DNA from: Chlamydia crocodili
GTDB lineage: Bacteria > Chlamydiota > Chlamydiia > Chlamydiales > Chlamydiaceae
Direction: 5' to 3'
Assembly (NCBI RefSeq): GCF_018343815.1
Contig: NZ_CP060791.1
Location: 700,113 to 764,112, forward strand
Length of the DNA stretch: 64,000 nt
Position 1 is the stretch's first letter, and each line of letters begins with the position of its first letter. The position numbers and the translations under genes were made by a program. The notes beneath the pieces are model-generated. The model was not told where the DNA came from, did no database searches, and worked only from the letters and a program-made list of their open reading frames with translations. Shown here one piece after another: positions 20,094 to 30,178 of this stretch.

Positions 20094-20357
20094 TTATTTT
20101 ACGATATGAGCGGAAAGAACTTTTGTCATTTGAAACATATCGATGGGGTTCTTAGAACCAAAGACTTGAGCTAGGGCTTCATCGGGGAGGATATTTCTTT
20201 TATTCTTAGGGTCTTGAAGGTTGTTTTTTTTAATATAGTCCCATACTTTTTTGACAATTTCAGTGCGGGGCATTGGTCCCTTGCCAACGATAGCTGCTAA
20301 ATCGGGGGTAATATTGACAGGGTTCATAAAAGCAGAGTTTTTGTTTTTTTGACTCAT
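20094..20357 (-). CDS. Stand-alone SWIB/MDM2-domain protein
   Basis: An 87-aa protein that is essentially one SWIB domain: [42 protein letters not shown], and [28 protein letters not shown] domains are otherwise mainly eukaryotic chromatin-remodelling modules. In chlamydiae this protein has been linked to chromatin or DNA, but its role is unproven. There is no DNA-binding tail. It is transcribed leftward and divergently from prfB across 280 bases. Confidence 0.92.
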   Translation of the reverse strand: MSQKNKNSAFMNPVNITPDLAAIVGKGPMPRTEIVKKVWDYIKKNNLQDPKNKRNILPDEALAQVFGSKNPIDMFQMTKVLSAHIVK

Positions 20358-20577
20358 CGGTTACTCCTAGTAAAGGTGGTACGAAGAGACACAAGCTCTT
20401 CATCGCAACTTTTTTATCTTTCAAGAAGGTTTCTCGTCAAAACAAAAAAACAGAATTCGTTCCTCACTTACTCTTTATTAAGGCTTTAAGTGGCAATCTG
20501 GAGGGAGTTTTGGTGAGATAAAGAATGAGAAGAAATAAGGAGAGAATCTCTATAAAAGTTTGCAAAAATAGGACACG

Positions 20578-20607
20578 TTGACTTTATTCTTTTTGCTTTT
20601 CTAGAAT
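20578..20607 (+). promoter_or_regulatory. prfB: Candidate sigma66 promoter for prfB
   Basis: TTGACT (20578-20583) and TAGAAT (20602-20607) with an 18-base spacer lie about 30 bases before the prfB start. Both hexamers are close to the sigma70-class consensus. Confidence 0.55.
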
Positions 20608-20637
20608 CCTAATATTAAGTCTTTTTAAGAGTCATGT

Positions 20638-21745
20638 ATGCACGAGAATTTGGATAAACGGTTAGAATGCCTGGTAGCTGGCTTGGCTTTAGCCGGGAGG
20701 TCTCTTTGACCTTGAGGGTAAGAGACAAGAGTTAGCTAAATTAGAAGATCAAACTTTGAAAGAGGACTTCTGGCAAGATGTCGCTAGTGCGGGAAAAATT
20801 TCTGAACGGGTCGCATCGTTAAAACGACAAATTTCCGATTATGAAGAATTCAAAAGTAAGGTTGATAATCTGACTTTTTTCTTAAATGATAGTGAAGCTT
20901 CTTCAGATCCCGAACTTCGTGAAGATTTGGAAAAAGAGTTTTCTATTTGTGAAAATATTCTTTCAGAGTGGGAAACGCAACGTTTGCTTTCTGGAGAGGT
21001 TGATAAAAACCCCTGTTTTTTAACGGTCAATGCGGGTGCTGGAGGCACAGAATCTTGTGATTGGGTGGAAATGCTTTTTAGGATGTATTCTCGTTGGGCA
21101 TCCCAACATCAATGGAAAGTCGAAGTTATAGATCGTCAAGAAGGGGATGTTGCTGGGATTAAGCATATTACTGTAAAGTTTTCAGGAGACTATGCTTATG
21201 GTTATGCTAAGGCAGAGCGTGGTGTGCATAGATTAGTGCGTATCTCTCCCTTTGATAGCAACGCGAAACGTCATACGAGCTTTGCTTCCGTAGATGTGTA
21301 TCCTGAAATTGATGATGAGATAGAAATTGATATCCGTCCAAATGATTTGCGTATTGATACGTATCGGTCTTCGGGAGCGGGAGGACAGCATGTCAATGTT
21401 ACTGACTCTGCTGTGAGAATTACTCATATTCCCACAGGAATTATTGTTTCTTGTCAAAGTGAGCGTAGCCAAATTCAGAATCGTGAAAGTTGTATGAAGA
21501 TGTTGCGCGCAAGAATGTATCAACAGATTCTCCAAGAACGGTTAGAAAAGCAACTTCTTGATAGAAAAAATAAAAAAGAAATTGCTTGGGGTTCACAAAT
21601 TCGTAATTATGTTTTCCAGCCTTATACTTTGGTCAAGGATGTGCGTACAGGACATGAGACAGGTAATGTTCAGGCTATGATGGATGGAGAATTGCTAGAT
21701 GATTTCGTCAAAGCGTATTTAGCAGAGTATGGAGAAGTCTCATGA
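20638..21745 (+). CDS. prfB: Peptide chain release factor 2, with programmed +1 frameshift
   Basis: Terminates translation at UGA and UAA. A short first frame (23 codons) opens at ATG 20638 and ends at TGA 20707-20709, within CTT-TGA-C. An SD-like GGGAGG lies just upstream (20695-20700). Slipping +1 gives Leu-Asp-Leu-Glu and joins the long frame, total about 368 aa. This is the classic autoregulatory RF2 frameshift. Downstream are the RF2-specific SPF anticodon-like tripeptide (ISPFDSN) and the GGQ catalytic loop (SGAGGQHVN). Calling only the long open frame (from about 20756) would drop the true N-terminus. The stop overlaps the next gene (ATGA). Confidence 0.96.
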
Positions 21746-22254
21746 CAGAGAACAAAGATACAGGAGTTCCTGGATTAGAAATACGTTATACACTTCCTAG
21801 CGATGGCGTGTATATGCAGCAATGGTTAAATGATCCTAAGATTCTTCGAGGATTTCCTTTAAAAACCGAAGCAGAAATTCGTGACAGCGTAAATTTTTGG
21901 GTAGGATTTTATCGATATCACAGTAGTTTAACAGCTGTGTATGAAGGAGAAGTTGCTGGGGTGGCCACTCTTATTTTAAATCCCTATATTAAAGTATCCC
22001 ACCATTCATTAATTTCTATTATTGTTGGAGAGCCTTATCGGAATAAGGGTATTGGAACAGCATTGTTAAATAATCTATGTCATTTAGCTAAAAGTCGTTT
22101 TCATTTGGAGATTCTCTATTTGGAGGTCTACGAGGAAAATCCTGCTATAGAGTTGTATAAACGTTTTGGTTTTGTTGAAGTGGGAAGACAACGGCGTTTT
22201 TATAAAGATGAGATAGGATATCTTGCCAAAATTACTATGGAAAAAGATCTTTAG
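21742..22254 (+). CDS. GNAT-family N-acetyltransferase
   Basis: A 170-aa acetyl-CoA-dependent acyltransferase. The acetyl-CoA binding A motif is seen as [18 protein letters not shown], and the B motif region is [25 protein letters not shown]. It resembles RimJ/RimL-type enzymes, but the substrate cannot be inferred. The start codon overlaps the prfB stop in ATGA, so it is translationally coupled to RF2, which hints at a translation-related protein substrate. Confidence 0.85.
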   Translation: MTENKDTGVPGLEIRYTLPSDGVYMQQWLNDPKILRGFPLKTEAEIRDSVNFWVGFYRYHSSLTAVYEGEVAGVATLILNPYIKVSHHSLISIIVGEPYRNKGIGTALLNNLCHLAKSRFHLEILYLEVYEENPAIELYKRFGFVEVGRQRRFYKDEIGYLAKITMEKDL

Positions 22255-22294
22255 ATGTTTGTACTAAAATCTATTTTGTAAGTCCTAGTGTTGT

Positions 22295-22849
22295 ATGGCA
22301 TTTCAGAAAATCCGTAAGGTCCTTAAAAAACTTTCTCGATCGCTTCTTATTACCAAGTCTTCTTCCATGAATCTACCAAGGGTCTACAGTCCTGTTCGTT
22401 TAAGATCCTCTATTCCTATCGATTATACTCCTGGAAAAGTGTATAATCTAAACAAGATATATCAAGACCTCAATTTGAGATTGTTTGAGGGTTCTTTGAA
22501 TTTAAAGATCGGATGGTTTGGTCGAGAACGTTCGGGAAAGGCACAAAGAGTTGTTTTAGGATCTTATCATGAAGAAGAACAACTAATACGCATACACCGT
22601 TCATTAGATCGTGAAGATATTCCATTATTTTTTATGGAATATATTATTTATCATGAAATGGTTCATAGCGTAGTTCCTCGTGAATATTCTCCATCGGGGA
22701 GAACAATTTTCCATGGGAAAAAATTTAAAGAATGCGAGAAACGTTTTCCGCTATATGAGAGTGCTGTAGCTTGGGAAAAGGCGAATATTTATGTATTGTT
22801 GCAAGGATATAAAACAAGATTAGGTAGGAAATATGGCAGGACACAGTAA
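22295..22849 (+). CDS. SprT-like zinc metalloprotease-domain protein
   Basis: 184 aa. The zinc-protease signature HEMVH (within [12 protein letters not shown]) is followed by [14 protein letters not shown], which supplies the third ligand as in SprT/Spartan proteins. A conserved [19 protein letters not shown] stretch precedes it. Spartan-type proteases degrade DNA-protein crosslinks, but bacterial SprT homologues are poorly defined. It lies between the acetyltransferase and yebC and overlaps yebC by 17 bases. The ATG at 22295 is used; a later Met near 22367 is possible. Confidence 0.8.
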   Translation: MAFQKIRKVLKKLSRSLLITKSSSMNLPRVYSPVRLRSSIPIDYTPGKVYNLNKIYQDLNLRLFEGSLNLKIGWFGRERSGKAQRVVLGSYHEEEQLIRIHRSLDREDIPLFFMEYIIYHEMVHSVVPREYSPSGRTIFHGKKFKECEKRFPLYESAVAWEKANIYVLLQGYKTRLGRKYGRTQ

Positions 22850-23549
22850 GTGGGCGAATACAAAATACCGTAAAGAAAGAGCGGATCATAAAAGGGGAAA
22901 GATCTTTTCCCGGACGATTAAAGAATTAATGGCTGCTGTGAAGATGGGAGGTCCTGATCCCAAAACAAACGCACGTTTACGCGTAGTCATACAAAAAGCC
23001 AAAGATCAAAATATTCCCAATGAAAATATCGAAAGAAACCTGAAGAAAGCTTCCTCAGCGGATCAGAAAAATTTCGAAGATGTTACCTATGAGCTTTATG
23101 GCCATGGGGGAGTCGGGATTATTGTTGAGGCCATGACGGATAATAAAAATCGTACTGCTTCTGATATGCGCATTGCTGTGAATAAGCGTGGAGGGTCCCT
23201 CGTGGAACCTGGTAGTGTTCTTTATAACTTTGCTCGTAAGGGAGCCTGCTATGTTCCTAAGAGTTCTATAGATGAGGCTACTCTATTATCTCATGTGATT
23301 GATGTGGGAGCTGAAGATCTCGATAGTGATGATGACGAGCATTTTATTGTACTTTGCGATCCCATAGAGCTAGCTTCTGTGAAGGAAAAATTAGTTGCAT
23401 TAGGTGTCACGTGTTCCGAAGAAAAGCTTATCTATGTTCCTTTGCGTCTCGTAGATTGTGATGAAAAAGATGGGGAGGCAAATCTTGCTCTAATCGAATG
23501 GTTAGAACAAATCGATGATGCTGACGAGGTTTATCATAATATGGCCTAA
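22833..23549 (+). CDS. yebC: YebC/PmpR family protein (TACO1 family)
   Basis: A 238-aa member of the YebC family with the diagnostic start [18 protein letters not shown], then [40 protein letters not shown] and [14 protein letters not shown]. Family members act as transcription regulators or help ribosomes at proline stretches (TACO1 and YebC2 work). Which applies here is not visible. It is the last gene of the prfB-acetyltransferase-sprT-yebC run, followed by a bidirectional terminator-like hairpin. Confidence 0.95.
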   Translation: MAGHSKWANTKYRKERADHKRGKIFSRTIKELMAAVKMGGPDPKTNARLRVVIQKAKDQNIPNENIERNLKKASSADQKNFEDVTYELYGHGGVGIIVEAMTDNKNRTASDMRIAVNKRGGSLVEPGSVLYNFARKGACYVPKSSIDEATLLSHVIDVGAEDLDSDDDEHFIVLCDPIELASVKEKLVALGVTCSEEKLIYVPLRLVDCDEKDGEANLALIEWLEQIDDADEVYHNMA

Positions 23550-23576
23550 GGCTTTCCTAATATTAGAAAAGCCTTA
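23547..23576. terminator. Bidirectional terminator-like hairpin between yebC and tarp
   Basis: Nearly perfect inverted repeat: TAAGGCTTT (23547-23555) pairs with AAAGCCTTA (23568-23576) around CCTAATATTAGA, whose centre is also self-complementary. It lies between two convergent genes and would give A/T-flanked stems on both strands. Confidence 0.65.
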
Positions 23577-23586
23577 AGAGTTTTGC

Positions 23587-26265
23587 TTAGGAGCGCCTTT
23601 GAGGTGGAGGTGGAGGAGCTCCCGTAACTTTAGATAATGTTTTTGACAACTGTGTTGTTGTCAATCTTGCAGCATTCAATAGTTGTTGACCTTGTGTAGA
23701 TCCTGTATCCGCACTATCAAGAGCTTCTTGTAATCTTGTACCTTTTTCAAACAGTAAGAGTTTATTAGCAACATTGTTTAATGTTGCTGTAACATTTGCG
23801 GCTGCTTGAGGGATTCCCGAACGGATTCCTCCTGTTGCTGGAGCTGCTGTTTGTCTAGTTCCTGCTACAGGTGAGGAGGTTGCTGTACCTTGCACCGGAG
23901 CCGGGGAGGTTACCGTAGTGCTTGTTGTAGAAGGTGTCGCGGACTGTAATAGATTGGATAAACTACTGGCTACACCTCTGGCAGCCCCATGAAGATCAGG
24001 GGATCCTCCGGTACGGATTGTTTCTGCTGTCTGTGCTTTAGGGAGAGGTGTCACAGTTGCAGATTGTTGTTGCACAGGACTACTAGCAACTACTGTAGCT
24101 TGCGCAGCTATAGGTGCAGTAAGACCGCCAGATCCTGTACGTGCTTGAAAAGCTTTGATGAGCTGTCCTACGTTTGTTCTTTGGGGAGTAATAAGATTCC
24201 CTCGTTTATCAAACGCATCATCTAGATGGGATCGCAACTGTGGTAAAAGATGTTCTAATCCTCCTGGCCCATCTCCACTTGTAGCACCCATTAAGTTACT
24301 TGCTGGTGATCCAGAAGAAGTTCTTGAATTATCCCCGACTATATTTCCATTGTCATCAAGGTTAACTCTTCTTGCAAAGAATACACCGTCATTTCCTCCT
24401 GTTCCTTGCGTTGTCGTTGAGCTATCACCACCAATGTTGATACGTCTTGCAAAAAACACTCCTTCAGGCTGGGTAGGCTTTGGTGTGTTTCCTGATTCAA
24501 CAGCTTTAATTACGTCTCCGAGATTCTGATTTACAGGAATAGGCTCTCCTCTACCGCCTCCAGGATAAACAACATCTAAATGCTGACGGACATGACTTAA
24601 GATATTACCTAATTCATTGCCATCATCGTCATTATTAGAATCTCTTCTTTGTACCCCACGTCCACCATCACCTTGATTGCTATTTAACAATACTGTAGGT
24701 GTGTATGTGCCATTTTCTGATGTTCTAACAACAGTACCTAGGTCTTGGTTTCCTTGATGATGCACACCATTTTGATCATAGACAGTATCTAAATGCTGAC
24801 GGGCATTGGTCAATACTTGCTGTAAAGTAGCTGTTGGCATTCCTGTGATATTGACACCACCTTGAGCTGCAGGTGGTGGTCCAGGAGGTGGAGGAGGGCC
24901 AGGAGGTAGGGGAGCTAAGCTATCCTCGCCTTCGCCGTCACTTTCAAAGTGCAATTCTGCATCATCTTGAGTGCTAGTACTTTGTGTTTCTATATCGTCA
25001 AAATCTGTAGCTCCTGCATCTTGATCATGAGTAACGCGACCGCCGTCTCCAGAAGTGTCGGTAGGGGTAGTTGAGGAGCTGACGGTGGTAGTAGTAGTCC
25101 CGCCAGTAACGTTTACGCTAGTACTAATGCCCCCTAAGTTAACATTGATAACAGGTTGAGCGTAAGGACCAGGTTGAGGTTGAACAGTTGTCGCTGTTTC
25201 TCTTGAGAATGCTGTGCCCTCGTCTGGTTTAGTGAAATTATTCCAGTTAATTCCTTTCAAACCACCAACATCACCCCAGATAGGTCCGGAATCACACTTG
25301 GTACCACGACGCCATACTGAAGGTGTGTAATTACTGCTAGATTCTTTAGAGTTCCAAGGACCGTAGAGCACAGTAGTTTTAAACTTCATGCTCATAAGTA
25401 GGTGATCGTAATTTCCTGTCTCTCCAGTTTGTCCTGCAATACGTGGTTGAATATTATTTGACCAATCAGCCTGCATGGATTCATAGCCCACACAGAATTT
25501 AGCAATACACATTTCTAAATCTTTAACATCTGTGATGGGCTCTTTTGTCTTTCCATTAGTTACGGCTATAGACTCCGCTGTATTCCAATCACCATTTCTT
25601 ACGAAAATAAAGCTTCCCCTAGCTTCATCCATAAAAACAATATGGTTAGCTTTAGTCTGTAATTTTGCTTGTACAGATGGTTCAGATAGGAATTTGATAA
25701 TCGAAGCTTTATCTGTTGGATCATATTTAGGAAGAGCCATACTTGGTAGGCCACCAGGACCCTGAGCTCTTTCAGCACCATCGGCAGCTTCTGAACCCCG
25801 TAGACCAGCAAGATCTCCCAAATCTACATCAGCAGAAGGTCCTTGGGAACCTTCTGCTCCTCCTGTGGCTCCAGCATCTTGAGCCGAAGATGCTCTTGAA
25901 GTATCGGAGACACTGCTATCGCTACTACTACTTGATGTACTATCGGTTCTCGCTCTTCCTGTTCCAAGAATACGAGATCCTAATAGGCTGGCTGCTGTAG
26001 CTGTCGCAGCAGCGCCTCCTGTAGTCGGAGCTGTTGTAGTTACATCTCTTTGAGTTGTAAAAATCACTGATCCCGTATCGGATTCTGCCTGAGCCACCGC
26101 TTGTTCTGCTGTTGTATTAACAGCTTGTGCGGTTGTTTCTAAAGCTCCAGTCCCTGTGGTAGATACAACGTGACCCCCAAAGGATGTAGATGTCGTTACT
26201 ACAGGAGTTGATGTCGTAGTAGTCGTGACATTCGTTGTAGATGGATTATTAATAGGACTAGCCAT
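23587..26265 (-). CDS. tarp: Translocated actin-recruiting phosphoprotein Tarp
   Basis: Type III secreted effector that nucleates host actin at entry; 892 aa, rich in Ser, Thr, Gly and Pro. Thr-rich N-terminus; conserved globular domain about residues 174-345; proline-rich segment 452-466; three actin-binding repeats with core HLDxVY...NLGxVI at about 479-519, 550-592 and 668-710; C-terminal helices (760-880; SSLSNLLQSA, TATLNNVANKLLLFEK) in the position of the vinculin-binding region described for C. caviae Tarp. The Tyr-rich phosphorylated repeats of C. trachomatis are absent. A 25-residue tandem unit with VFFARR occurs at 603-635. It shares a divergent promoter region with murA. Confidence 0.95.
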   Translation of the reverse strand: MASPINNPSTTNVTTTTTSTPVVTTSTSFGGHVVSTTGTGALETTAQAVNTTAEQAVAQAESDTGSVIFTTQRDVTTTAPTTGGAAATATAASLLGSRILGTGRARTDSTSSSSSDSSVSDTSRASSAQDAGATGGAEGSQGPSADVDLGDLAGLRGSEAADGAERAQGPGGLPSMALPKYDPTDKASIIKFLSEPSVQAKLQTKANHIVFMDEARGSFIFVRNGDWNTAESIAVTNGKTKEPITDVKDLEMCIAKFCVGYESMQADWSNNIQPRIAGQTGETGNYDHLLMSMKFKTTVLYGPWNSKESSSNYTPSVWRRGTKCDSGPIWGDVGGLKGINWNNFTKPDEGTAFSRETATTVQPQPGPYAQPVINVNLGGISTSVNVTGGTTTTTVSSSTTPTDTSGDGGRVTHDQDAGATDFDDIETQSTSTQDDAELHFESDGEGEDSLAPLPPGPPPPPGPPPAAQGGVNITGMPTATLQQVLTNARQHLDTVYDQNGVHHQGNQDLGTVVRTSENGTYTPTVLLNSNQGDGGRGVQRRDSNNDDDGNELGNILSHVRQHLDVVYPGGGRGEPIPVNQNLGDVIKAVESGNTPKPTQPEGVFFARRINIGGDSSTTTQGTGGNDGVFFARRVNLDDNGNIVGDNSRTSSGSPASNLMGATSGDGPGGLEHLLPQLRSHLDDAFDKRGNLITPQRTNVGQLIKAFQARTGSGGLTAPIAAQATVVASSPVQQQSATVTPLPKAQTAETIRTGGSPDLHGAARGVASSLSNLLQSATPSTTSTTVTSPAPVQGTATSSPVAGTRQTAAPATGGIRSGIPQAAANVTATLNNVANKLLLFEKGTRLQEALDSADTGSTQGQQLLNAARLTTTQLSKTLSKVTGAPPPPPQRRS

Positions 26266-26500
26266 GATTTAACAACTAAATAAAAAAACTCTAATTTAAT
26301 TAGATTGTAAAACAAATTATTTATTAATATCTCGAGTTTTTATTTAGTTAATAAACCAACTTTCGTTTTTAATAGTTTTTAATTGTTGTGAATAAAAGAC
26401 CTTTGTTTTTAAAAAAAATGAAAAGTTTGCATGGAAAATAACGCTACGGAGAGTTAACGTTTCTTTAAGATGATTGGAAAATGGTGACGAGGAGCAAAGA

Positions 26501-27835
26501 ATGACGGCAGCAGAAGTCTTTGGTGGTTGTGTGTTACAAGGTTCAGTACGCGTGTCTGGAGCGAAAAACTCTACAACTAAGTTGCTTGTTGCTTCGTTAT
26601 TGTCTGATCGCAAATGTATTTTGCGTAATGTTCCTGATATTGGTGATGTACGTTTGACAGTTGAGCTATGCGAATCTTTAGGGTCTATAATTCATTGGGA
26701 TAAGCAAGCAGAAGTCATAGAAATTCACACACCTAAAATTCATATGTCTGAGGTGTCTACTCAATTTTCTAGGGTGAATCGTATTCCTATTTTATTATTA
26801 GGAGCTTTACTTGCACGTTGTCCCGAAGGTGTTGTTGTCCCGTGTGTTGGGGGAGATGCTATTGGAGAGAGGACTCTGAATTTTCATTTTGAGGGTTTAG
26901 AGCAGCTTGGAGCAAAAGTTGCTTACGATGGGCATGGATATCAAGCCTCTGCTCCTAAAGGTCTTGTGGGGGCTTATATTACTCTTCCTTATCCTTCTGT
27001 AGGAGCTACAGAAAATTTAATCTTGGCTTCAGTACGTGCTCAGGGAAGAACGATCATTAAAAATGCCGCTTTAGAAGTGGAAATTCTTGATCTTATTTTG
27101 TTTTTACAAAAAGCCGGTGTGGAGATCACTACAGATAATGATAGAACTATAGAAATTTTCGGTTGCGATGATTTTTATGAGATCGATCATTGGATAATTC
27201 CTGATAAGATAGAAGCAGCTTCATTTGGTATGGCAGCAGTACTTACCGGCGGGCGTGTTTTGGTGGAAAATGCTGAGCAAGATCTGATGATTCCCTTCCT
27301 TAAAACTTTACGATCCATAGGTGGAGGATTTTCAGTTACAGAAACGGGGATAGAATTTTTCTATAATGAGCCTTTAAAAGGAGGCGTCGTCTTAGAGACA
27401 GACGTGCATCCTGGATTCCTCACTGATTGGCAACAACCATTTTCTATTCTTCTCTCTCAAGCAGAGGGATCTTCGGTAATTCACGAAACTGTTCACGAGA
27501 ATCGCTTAGGCTATTTACGAGGTCTACAACAGATGGGAGCCAATTGTGAGTTGTTTTATCAGTGTTTAAGCTCAAAAGCTTGTCGCTATGCTACAGGAAA
27601 TTTTCCTCATAGTGCTGTGATTCATGGTGTGACGCCCCTACGAGCTTCGCATCTTGTTATTCCTGATTTGCGAGCAGGGTTTGCCTATATTATGGCGGCA
27701 CTTATTGCTGATGGAGGTCCATCCTTAATAGAAAATACTCAGTTATTAGATCGTGGGTATTATAATTGGGTAGAGAAACTCAATTCGTTAGGAGCAAAAA
27801 TCCATTTATTATCTTTAGATCCTGTAGCTTCTTAA
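26501..27835 (+). CDS. murA: UDP-N-acetylglucosamine 1-carboxyvinyltransferase
   Basis: First committed step of peptidoglycan synthesis: transfers enolpyruvate from PEP to UDP-GlcNAc in the cytoplasm. The ATG at 26501 is chosen because GAGGAG lies just upstream and MTAAEV..GSVRVSGAKNS matches the family N-terminus; an upstream in-frame start at 26474 lacks this. The active-site loop reads GGDAIGERT: Asp119 (GAT at 26855-26857) replaces the usual catalytic Cys115 of E. coli. This change is known for chlamydial MurA and gives fosfomycin insensitivity. Other conserved parts (SVGATEN, PDLRAGFA) are intact. Confidence 0.96.
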   Translation: MTAAEVFGGCVLQGSVRVSGAKNSTTKLLVASLLSDRKCILRNVPDIGDVRLTVELCESLGSIIHWDKQAEVIEIHTPKIHMSEVSTQFSRVNRIPILLLGALLARCPEGVVVPCVGGDAIGERTLNFHFEGLEQLGAKVAYDGHGYQASAPKGLVGAYITLPYPSVGATENLILASVRAQGRTIIKNAALEVEILDLILFLQKAGVEITTDNDRTIEIFGCDDFYEIDHWIIPDKIEAASFGMAAVLTGGRVLVENAEQDLMIPFLKTLRSIGGGFSVTETGIEFFYNEPLKGGVVLETDVHPGFLTDWQQPFSILLSQAEGSSVIHETVHENRLGYLRGLQQMGANCELFYQCLSSKACRYATGNFPHSAVIHGVTPLRASHLVIPDLRAGFAYIMAALIADGGPSLIENTQLLDRGYYNWVEKLNSLGAKIHLLSLDPVAS

Positions 27836-27836
27836 T

Positions 27837-29525
27837 TCACAATCTATCTAAAGTCTGTAATCCTAATAGGTGCATGCCTGCAGCTAGGGTCTTTTCAACA
27901 AGAGCACAAAGATCCAAACGTTCTTTTTGATGGGAGGACCCTTCAATGTGGCAATCTCTAAAGAAGGCGTTGAACTTGTTCGTAAGCATATATAAGTAGT
28001 CGGTTAGGAAATGCGGGCAGAGCTCTTTTAGAGTTAGATCAATGGCTTCTGGGAAACGCAATAGTGCTAAAGCTAAGGCTTCTTCAGAAGGTTCTTGAAT
28101 ACTTGCCGCGGATTTTAAATCTAAGTTTTCTATCCCCAAACGCCGCTTTATTCCTTGAATACGTACATAAGCATAAAGAAGGAACATTGCAGTGTTACCC
28201 TCAAAACGAAGCATCTTTTCAAAAGAAAAGATATAATCACTCACGCGATGAGAAGAAAGATCCGCATATTTAATTGCATTAATACCTAAAATAGGAGCAC
28301 GTACTGTAATCTCTTCATCAGACATTTCTGGACGGTGTTCTCTTAAGGTGGCTTTTGCTTGATCTATAGCAGTATCTAACAACTCTTTGAGTTTTATATT
28401 TTCTCCAGAACGTGTTTTGAATTTTTTCCCTTCAGAATCAAGAACAAGACCAAAACCTACGTGGGAGAAGGTTTCTTTATTAGGTAGATAGCCTGCAGCT
28501 AATGCTGTAGCTTCAAGAAGTTGGAAATGTAGAGATTGTCCCATATCGGTGACAATGATAATTTTATCAGCACCGTCGTTTTTTACGCGATGGCGCATAG
28601 CAGCTAAATCCGTAGTAGCATAGTTATAGCCCCCATCGCTTTTCTGTACCATTAGAGGAATGGAAAAGCCCTCATGGAAAACACATTTTGCGTTATCAGA
28701 AATAGTAATGAGATTCTTGCTTTCTAAATCTTGAATAATTTCAGAAAGGAAAGGATTATAAAAAGATTCCCCTCGTTTTTCGATAGCAATATCTAAAACA
28801 TTGTAAATCTTTTGAAAGGCTCTCTCAGAAATATCACAAATTTGTTTCCATAATTTTAAAGCGGCAGGATCTCCAGCTTGTAAAGCAACGACATTCGTTT
28901 GTGAGCGTTTTTTAAATTCTGTATCTTCAGCAAAGCGTGCATGCGCTTTTTTATATAATACTGTTAGATCTTCGAGGTTCTCTATATCTTCGGAAGCTTC
29001 TTCTTGAAGGTAGGTGATTAACATGCCAAAAGCTGTTCCCCAATCACCTATATGATTCAAGCGTAAAACGTCATTGCCTACAAAAGCAAAAACACGTGCT
29101 AAGCAATCTCCGATAATTGTGGAGCGTAGGTGTCCCACATGCATATCTTTAGCAATATTTGGAGAAGAAAAATCAATAACAACTTTTTTGGGATTCTTAA
29201 CACGAAATCCTAAAGCTAAATTCTCAGAAAATGTTTTTAGACTTTTATTCAGAAATTCTTTTGAAAATGTAAAATTGATAAAACCTGCGCCAGCAATTTC
29301 TATAGAAGCAAAAATCTCTTTGGGAATATGACTGACAATGGCTTCTGCAATAGCTTTGGGAGCCATTTTTAATGTACGAGCGAGTTTCATCGCATCATTA
29401 CATTGATAGTGACCAAAATGGTCTTTTGTAGATTGAGTGATATCAGGAGAAATATTTTCTAATCGAGGGAATGCTAATAGAGTTGCTTCTCGACATAGAG
29501 AAGATAAATAAGACAGCAGAGTCAT
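27837..29525 (-). CDS. argS: Arginyl-tRNA synthetase
   Basis: Class I synthetase charging tRNA-Arg; 562 aa. The HIGH motif appears as HVGH within [17 protein letters not shown]. The KMSKS position is KKFKTRSG, a divergence typical of ArgRS. The N-terminal tRNA-recognition domain and C-terminal helical anticodon-binding domain ([14 protein letters not shown]) are present. It is the last gene of the leftward uppS-cdsA-cmk-plsC-argS operon, 5 bases after plsC, and converges on murA with 1 base between them. Confidence 0.97.
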   Translation of the reverse strand: MTLLSYLSSLCREATLLAFPRLENISPDITQSTKDHFGHYQCNDAMKLARTLKMAPKAIAEAIVSHIPKEIFASIEIAGAGFINFTFSKEFLNKSLKTFSENLALGFRVKNPKKVVIDFSSPNIAKDMHVGHLRSTIIGDCLARVFAFVGNDVLRLNHIGDWGTAFGMLITYLQEEASEDIENLEDLTVLYKKAHARFAEDTEFKKRSQTNVVALQAGDPAALKLWKQICDISERAFQKIYNVLDIAIEKRGESFYNPFLSEIIQDLESKNLITISDNAKCVFHEGFSIPLMVQKSDGGYNYATTDLAAMRHRVKNDGADKIIIVTDMGQSLHFQLLEATALAAGYLPNKETFSHVGFGLVLDSEGKKFKTRSGENIKLKELLDTAIDQAKATLREHRPEMSDEEITVRAPILGINAIKYADLSSHRVSDYIFSFEKMLRFEGNTAMFLLYAYVRIQGIKRRLGIENLDLKSAASIQEPSEEALALALLRFPEAIDLTLKELCPHFLTDYLYMLTNKFNAFFRDCHIEGSSHQKERLDLCALVEKTLAAGMHLLGLQTLDRL

Positions 29526-29530
29526 AGTAG

Positions 29531-30178
29531 TTAAGGAACCTCTCCTATACAGCCATTTTCATACCAAGTTTTTAGCTCAGCTATTTTATTCATAATTCTA
29601 TCAGTAGCTATTTGATAAGTTTCTTTAGAGCTTAGAGTGTCATTATCAATCAAATCGTCAAAAGTTAGTGGTGTACCAAAAACACAAGTAACTGTTTTCC
29701 AAATTTTAGGAAGTTTTTGATAACGATTAAAAATCTCGTAAGTACCTCCAACATAGACGGGAACTACAGGAACTCGAGCTTTAATAGCTATCAAGCCAAT
29801 CCCAACTTTTCCAGGAAGCAACTCGCCAGTCGGGCTACGCTCTCCTTCGGGATAAATAATAAGCTTTTTCTTCTTTTTAAAGAGTTCAAAAGCGGCTTTA
29901 AATGCTGCGGAATTGCCCCCGCCTCTTTTAACGGGATAAGATCCCCATTCTTTATGTAACCATCCTGTAAATCGATTGCTGAATAATGTAGAGCGTGCCA
30001 GATGATGTAGACAACCACGAACAGATAAATTTAGAGCTATAGGATCTAAATATGAGTTATGATTAGAAGCAATGATAGCGGCTCCTTTAACAAGATTCTT
30101 TTTTACACCATACACTTTATGTCTATAGAGTAAGGTAAAGGCAACTCTGGTAAGGAATTTACAAACTGTAAATATCAT
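29531..30178 (-). CDS. plsC: 1-acyl-sn-glycerol-3-phosphate acyltransferase
   Basis: Membrane enzyme that converts lysophosphatidic acid to phosphatidic acid; 215 aa. The acyltransferase HX4D motif is seen as NHNSYLD, and motif III is [13 protein letters not shown] hydrophobic N-terminal helix is present. It overlaps cmk by 4 bases (stop and start share ATGA). With cdsA and uppS in the same operon it forms a small lipid-precursor set. Confidence 0.93.
   Translation of the reverse strand: MIFTVCKFLTRVAFTLLYRHKVYGVKKNLVKGAAIIASNHNSYLDPIALNLSVRGCLHHLARSTLFSNRFTGWLHKEWGSYPVKRGGGNSAAFKAAFELFKKKKKLIIYPEGERSPTGELLPGKVGIGLIAIKARVPVVPVYVGGTYEIFNRYQKLPKIWKTVTCVFGTPLTFDDLIDNDTLSSKETYQIATDRIMNKIAELKTWYENGCIGEVP

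Noticed and set aside
21233..21535. 100-codon leftward frame inside prfB
   Set aside because: Antisense to the GGQ region of RF2; not plausible as an independent gene.
23989..24529. Open frames of 78 and 124 codons antisense to tarp
   Set aside because: They mirror the low-complexity repeats of tarp and show odd composition (Cys, Ser, Arg rich), typical of a shadow.
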